The notes beneath the pieces were generated by a model, which saw nothing but the letters and a program-made list of their open reading frames with translations, was not told where the DNA came from and made no database searches. Position numbers and translations under genes: made by a program. DNA of 8,808 nucleotides from an uncultured bacterium (GTDB taxonomy: Bacteria; Actinomycetota; Coriobacteriia; Coriobacteriales; Coriobacteriaceae): contig CAJMRN010000081.1 of the NCBI GenBank assembly GCA_905215815.1, forward strand, positions 1-8,808, read 5' to 3'. Each line of letters begins with the position of its first letter. Position 1 is the first letter of the stretch. Below are positions 6,609 to 8,808 of the stretch, piece by piece.

Positions 6609-6671
6609 AACCATCACAACATTCGACGTTTTTCGGCAAAATCGCGATTTTCATCGAATGTTGTGATGGTT
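6609..6671. repeat. Long hairpin: 18-bp perfect inverted repeat with a nested palindrome
   Basis: AACCATCACAACATTCGA (6609-6626) is the exact reverse complement of 6654-6671. The 27-base loop contains a perfect 14-bp palindrome, AAAATCGCGATTTT (6638-6651). The element ends one base before the stop codon of the MFS gene (6672-6674). It may end or protect that transcript, but the U tract on the minus strand is poor (GGTTTGCG). The + strand side has TTTTA. The compact 63-bp design also fits a small non-autonomous or REP-like repeat. Confidence 0.8.
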
Positions 6672-7952
6672 TTACTGCCTTGCGGCACAATCCAAATGAT
6701 TTCGTCCAAACAGCAGCAACGCCGCAGGGACCGCCGTCACGACCATGCCTGCCCCCACGAGTGTCCGTTGTACGCCAAATGCTGCCGCCAGCCACGGTGC
6801 AACCGCCAGAGGGGCCACGCCGGCGAACATATTGCCAAAGCCCATGACCGAGTTCACACGGCCGAGTTGCTCGAGCGGCGCCGTCGTTTGCACGATGGTG
6901 TTGTGGAGCGGGTTGACGACACCCCAAGCTATGCCCAGGGCGACCTGGCCGACAAGGGCCACACCCACGTACGGCGTCCCCACATAGAGCAGGCTTCCCA
7001 GGCCCACGGACATAAGTGCCACGAGCAGCGTTTTTAGGTTTACCAAGTGCGGCGGCAAGCGGAGCGCGAGCACGGCACCCAGCACCGCGCCCACGCCCGA
7101 GGCCGACGAGAGCCAGCCCATCCACTCAACGCCGACGCGTAGGACATCGCGATAGAAAAACGACTCGAGCGGATCGAAGGCTCCGTAGCCAAAGTTCGAA
7201 AGAAAAATGATGCAGAAAAGTAGCGCGAGGACGCTGTTGGTGAAGACTGTCTTGATGCTGGCTGCGAAAGTGGCGCGGGCGGACGTGCTGGGGTTGGAGC
7301 TTTGTCCCACACGCTCCCCTTCCTCTGCCGAATCGGCATCCGCATCCCCGGCGACATGGCTGGTCTGCGGCCTAAAGCCCCAACCGACGACGAACGCCAG
7401 CACGGTAAAGAGCATCATGAGCACGAACACCGCGCGCGACGACGCAGCCGCTGCGACAAAGCCGCCCAGCGTGGGGCCAACGATAATACTCACGTTTGAG
7501 AACATGGCGATGGCGGAGTTGATGTCTTTGAGCTCGACGGGATCATCGGTGAGGTAGGCCGGATAGGATGTGGCAATGGGCTGGGCGAATCCCATCGTAA
7601 AGCCCAGAAACACCGCGCCGAGCAGGACGACGCCGGTCGCGCTACCAAAGGCGATGATTGCCGTGCCAGTTGCGAGAGCGCCGATGATGCTCAGCAAGAA
7701 ATGGCGGCGCGGACCCCAGGCGTCGAGTTCCGCGCCACCCGCAAAGGATCCCAGGATCACGAAAACGTTCATAAAGAGGACTGCCAGCGATGTCGCGACG
7801 ACCGAAGCGTCGTCCGCATAGGTGAGCGTTCCGATGACGCCGATAAAGTAGCTGGTCTGAAAACCGGTGTAGATGAGAAAGCGCATCGCCACCAGGCGCT
7901 TGGCCTGCATGGACAGCGATGATTGAGGCTTTGAGAAAAGAGGGGCGAGCAT
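6672..7952 (-). CDS. Major facilitator superfamily exporter (drug/metabolite type)
   Basis: A 426-residue inner-membrane transporter with about 12 hydrophobic segments in two halves, separated by a charged loop (about 195-228, with DADADSAEEGE). Residues 72-83 (GGAELDAWGPRR) are the family's motif A between helices 2 and 3. The sequence resembles the EntS/MFS_3-like exporters and macrolide or multidrug efflux proteins, so proton-driven export is likely; the substrate is unknown. The start at 7952 was chosen for AAGGAG five bases upstream; an earlier in-frame ATG at 7991 has no RBS and lies inside an inverted repeat. The gene is bracketed by two 48-bp direct repeats (6529-6576 and 8112-8159). 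A 13-bp inverted repeat abuts its ribosome binding site and may control translation. No flaw is visible. Confidence 0.9.
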   Translation of the reverse strand: MLAPLFSKPQSSLSMQAKRLVAMRFLIYTGFQTSYFIGVIGTLTYADDASVVATSLAVLFMNVFVILGSFAGGAELDAWGPRRHFLLSIIGALATGTAIIAFGSATGVVLLGAVFLGFTMGFAQPIATSYPAYLTDDPVELKDINSAIAMFSNVSIIVGPTLGGFVAAAASSRAVFVLMMLFTVLAFVVGWGFRPQTSHVAGDADADSAEEGERVGQSSNPSTSARATFAASIKTVFTNSVLALLFCIIFLSNFGYGAFDPLESFFYRDVLRVGVEWMGWLSSASGVGAVLGAVLALRLPPHLVNLKTLLVALMSVGLGSLLYVGTPYVGVALVGQVALGIAWGVVNPLHNTIVQTTAPLEQLGRVNSVMGFGNMFAGVAPLAVAPWLAAAFGVQRTLVGAGMVVTAVPAALLLFGRNHLDCAARQ

Positions 7953-7953
7953 G

Positions 7954-8029
7954 GAAACTCCTTGTTTCATACGGATGCGGACGGCGGGCATTCGCCACCG
8001 TCTGTCAAATCAATCTATCCGCATGAAAC
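7954..8029 (-). promoter_or_regulatory. Leader with competing hairpins at the MFS ribosome binding site
   Basis: On the minus strand GTTTCATGCGGAT (8029-8017) pairs with ATCCGTATGAAAC (7976-7964): 13 bp, one of them G-U. Inside is a second stem, GACGGTG with CGCCGTC. The Shine-Dalgarno AAGGAG follows directly (7963-7958). The last five bases of the 3' arm, GAAAC (7968-7964), can instead pair with GTTTC (7958-7954), leaving the central SD bases AAGGA in a five-base loop. The two pairings exclude each other. This could be a translational switch, or the outer repeat could be an operator. No promoter with both boxes was found here. Confidence 0.45.
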
Positions 8030-8081
8030 ATTAAGGACTCATCAAGCCCCTTCTCTCCGTTTTTCGCCCGTCATGAACTAC

Positions 8082-8118
8082 TTGGTAGATTGTAAGGCAT
8101 GCCCCACACATCTACCAA
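8082..8118. repeat. Inverted repeat overlapping repeat copy 3
   Basis: TTGGTAGAT (8082-8090) and ATCTACCAA (8110-8118) are exact reverse complements. The loop contains the palindrome GGCATGCC (8096-8103). The right arm is also the first part of repeat copy 3, so this sequence can fold either way. The role is unknown. Confidence 0.5.
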
Positions 8119-8159
8119 AGCAAAATCCCCCACAAAGGTGCCTGGCCCCTTTGTGGTGG
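8112..8159. repeat. Interspersed palindromic repeat, copy 3 (48 bp)
   Basis: This copy matches copy 2 at 47 of 48 positions and has the same orientation. The stem CCCCCACAAAGG (8127-8138) with CCTTTGTGGTGG (8148-8159) carries one mismatch, C8129 against T8157. It lies between the mobB terminator and the MFS leader, which also contains the inverted repeat described at 8082-8118. Confidence 0.85.
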
Positions 8160-8193
8160 AAACAACGTTTGCCCAGATAAAACCTTCCAAAAT

Positions 8194-8218
8194 AAACCTG
8201 TCCCTTTTTGGCAGGTTT
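8194..8218 (-). terminator. Terminator overlapping the mobB stop codon
   Basis: AAACCTG (8194-8200) and CAGGTTT (8212-8218) form a seven-base-pair stem around an 11-base loop. On the minus strand the second arm is followed by ATTTTGG. The stem begins within the mobB stop codon, so ribosomes ending there would compete with folding. The U tract is short, and efficiency may be moderate. Confidence 0.6.
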
Positions 8219-8808
8219 TAGGCCAGATGGTCCTGAATCAGATCGCAGATGGCTCGGGCGTCGTTGATGTTGATGGCTCGGGTCGCAAAGCCGGCATCGA
8301 ACGCCTGGCGTGCCAGGGCTTCGTTGCAGGCAAGGGCCAGCGTGTGACCGTCGACCAAATCGAGCGAGCTCTTGCCGCGCAGACGGTCGACACCGGAGCG
8401 CGCGACCACGATGTTGTCGAAGCCCTCGGTCTTGTAGCCCTCGATGATCACCACGTCGACATCGTTGTAGCGCGACAGCAGCTCGCGCGCGGGCATCTCG
8501 TCCTCCTCGCGCGTATCGGCGTACTCCGCCCAGCGCGTGGCGCAGATGAGCCCCACGTGCTTGGATCCCGCTTGGTGATGACGCCAGGTGTCCTTAGCGG
8601 GTACATCGATATCAAAGCCGTGATGCCCGTGATGCTTGAGCGAACCCACGCGCAGGCCGCGGCGGGGGAGCTCGGCAATGACCTTCTCGACGAGCGTGGT
8701 CTTGCCCGAGTTTTGGTAGCCGATAAACGCGATCGCAGGGACGGCCGGAGTGGGAGCTGCGGGCGCGACGGCAGCGGGCGCGCCTGCGGGCGCGGCACCG
8801 TCAGCGGC
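8218..8808 (-). CDS. mobB: MobB, molybdopterin-guanine dinucleotide biosynthesis GTP-binding protein (N-terminus outside window)
   Basis: The last 196 residues of a P-loop protein of the MobB family, which binds GTP and assists MobA in converting molybdopterin to its guanine dinucleotide form. From the window edge, residue 26 begins AFIGYQNSGKTT (Walker A, K36), then come VGSLKHHGHHGFDIDVPAKDTWRHHQAG, VVIIEGYKTEGF and a C-terminal ININDA, all in family order. The GTPase domain is complete. Before it lies at least 25 residues rich in Ala and Pro (AAPAGAPAAVAPAAPTPAVP), which looks like a flexible linker. MobB proteins normally start within a few residues of the P-loop strand, so this is probably a fusion with another domain upstream, perhaps MobA or another cofactor enzyme. 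That identity is inference. A terminator overlaps its stop. Confidence 0.88.
   Translation of the reverse strand, partial: AADGAAPAGAPAAVAPAAPTPAVPAIAFIGYQNSGKTTLVEKVIAELPRRGLRVGSLKHHGHHGFDIDVPAKDTWRHHQAGSKHVGLICATRWAEYADTREEDEMPARELLSRYNDVDVVIIEGYKTEGFDNIVVARSGVDRLRGKSSLDLVDGHTLALACNEALARQAFDAGFATRAININDARAICDLIQDHLA

Noticed and set aside
6450..6617. A 56-residue N-terminal extension of the HAD protein
   Set aside because: It would translate the palindromic repeat and lacks family similarity; the RBS before 6449 and the immediate Rossmann strand support the short form.
5573..8159. The palindromic repeats as a CRISPR array
   Set aside because: The copies are 0.9-1.6 kb apart with genes between them, there are no regular spacers and no cas genes.

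Overview
The window looks like the chromosome of a high-GC gut actinobacterium of the class Coriobacteriia, most likely Collinsella. This rests on the GC-rich codon use, the style of the sortase-dependent pilus proteins, and short palindromic repeats of a kind I associate with that group. The assignment is by recognition and was not tested by a search. The exception is the first ~320 bases, which are strongly AT-rich, use different codons, and look like DNA from a low-GC Bacillota-type element.

Layout. 1-~320 is AT-rich DNA on the + strand: a possible last 13 codons of a gene, a clean intrinsic terminator, a promoter/RBS, and the first ~49 codons of a small unknown gene. At ~310-330 this DNA joins the 3' part of a pilin gene, and both genes are cut tail to tail. 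Everything downstream reads from the minus strand. 5176-1919 encodes a 1085-residue LPLTG-anchored tip adhesin, and 1879-266 encodes the major pilin, which has lost its C-terminal anchor. 5177-5627 is a 451-base intergenic region holding the pilus promoter and leader (with a G9 tract and a palindrome over the -10 box) and the stacked hairpins that end the next operon. 6449-5628 is a Cof-type HAD phosphatase. 7952-6672 is a 12-helix MFS exporter. 8808-8218 is the C-terminal part of a MobB (molybdopterin guanine dinucleotide) protein that runs off the window edge.

How the genes work together. The adhesin and pilin form the start of a pilus operon: the tip protein comes first and the shaft subunit 39 nt later, and a class C sortase would be expected next. 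The junction removes the pilin's anchor and whatever followed, so as written this locus cannot build an anchored polymer. The HAD, MFS and mobB genes appear to be separate transcription units, each followed by a hairpin. A family of ~33-48 bp palindromic repeats (three copies, same orientation) sits between them, and two nearly identical 48-bp copies bracket the MFS gene.

The points most worth following up are the chimeric junction (a real rearrangement or an assembly join), the G9 tract and operator-like palindrome controlling the pilus operon, and a possible alternative-hairpin switch around the MFS ribosome binding site.
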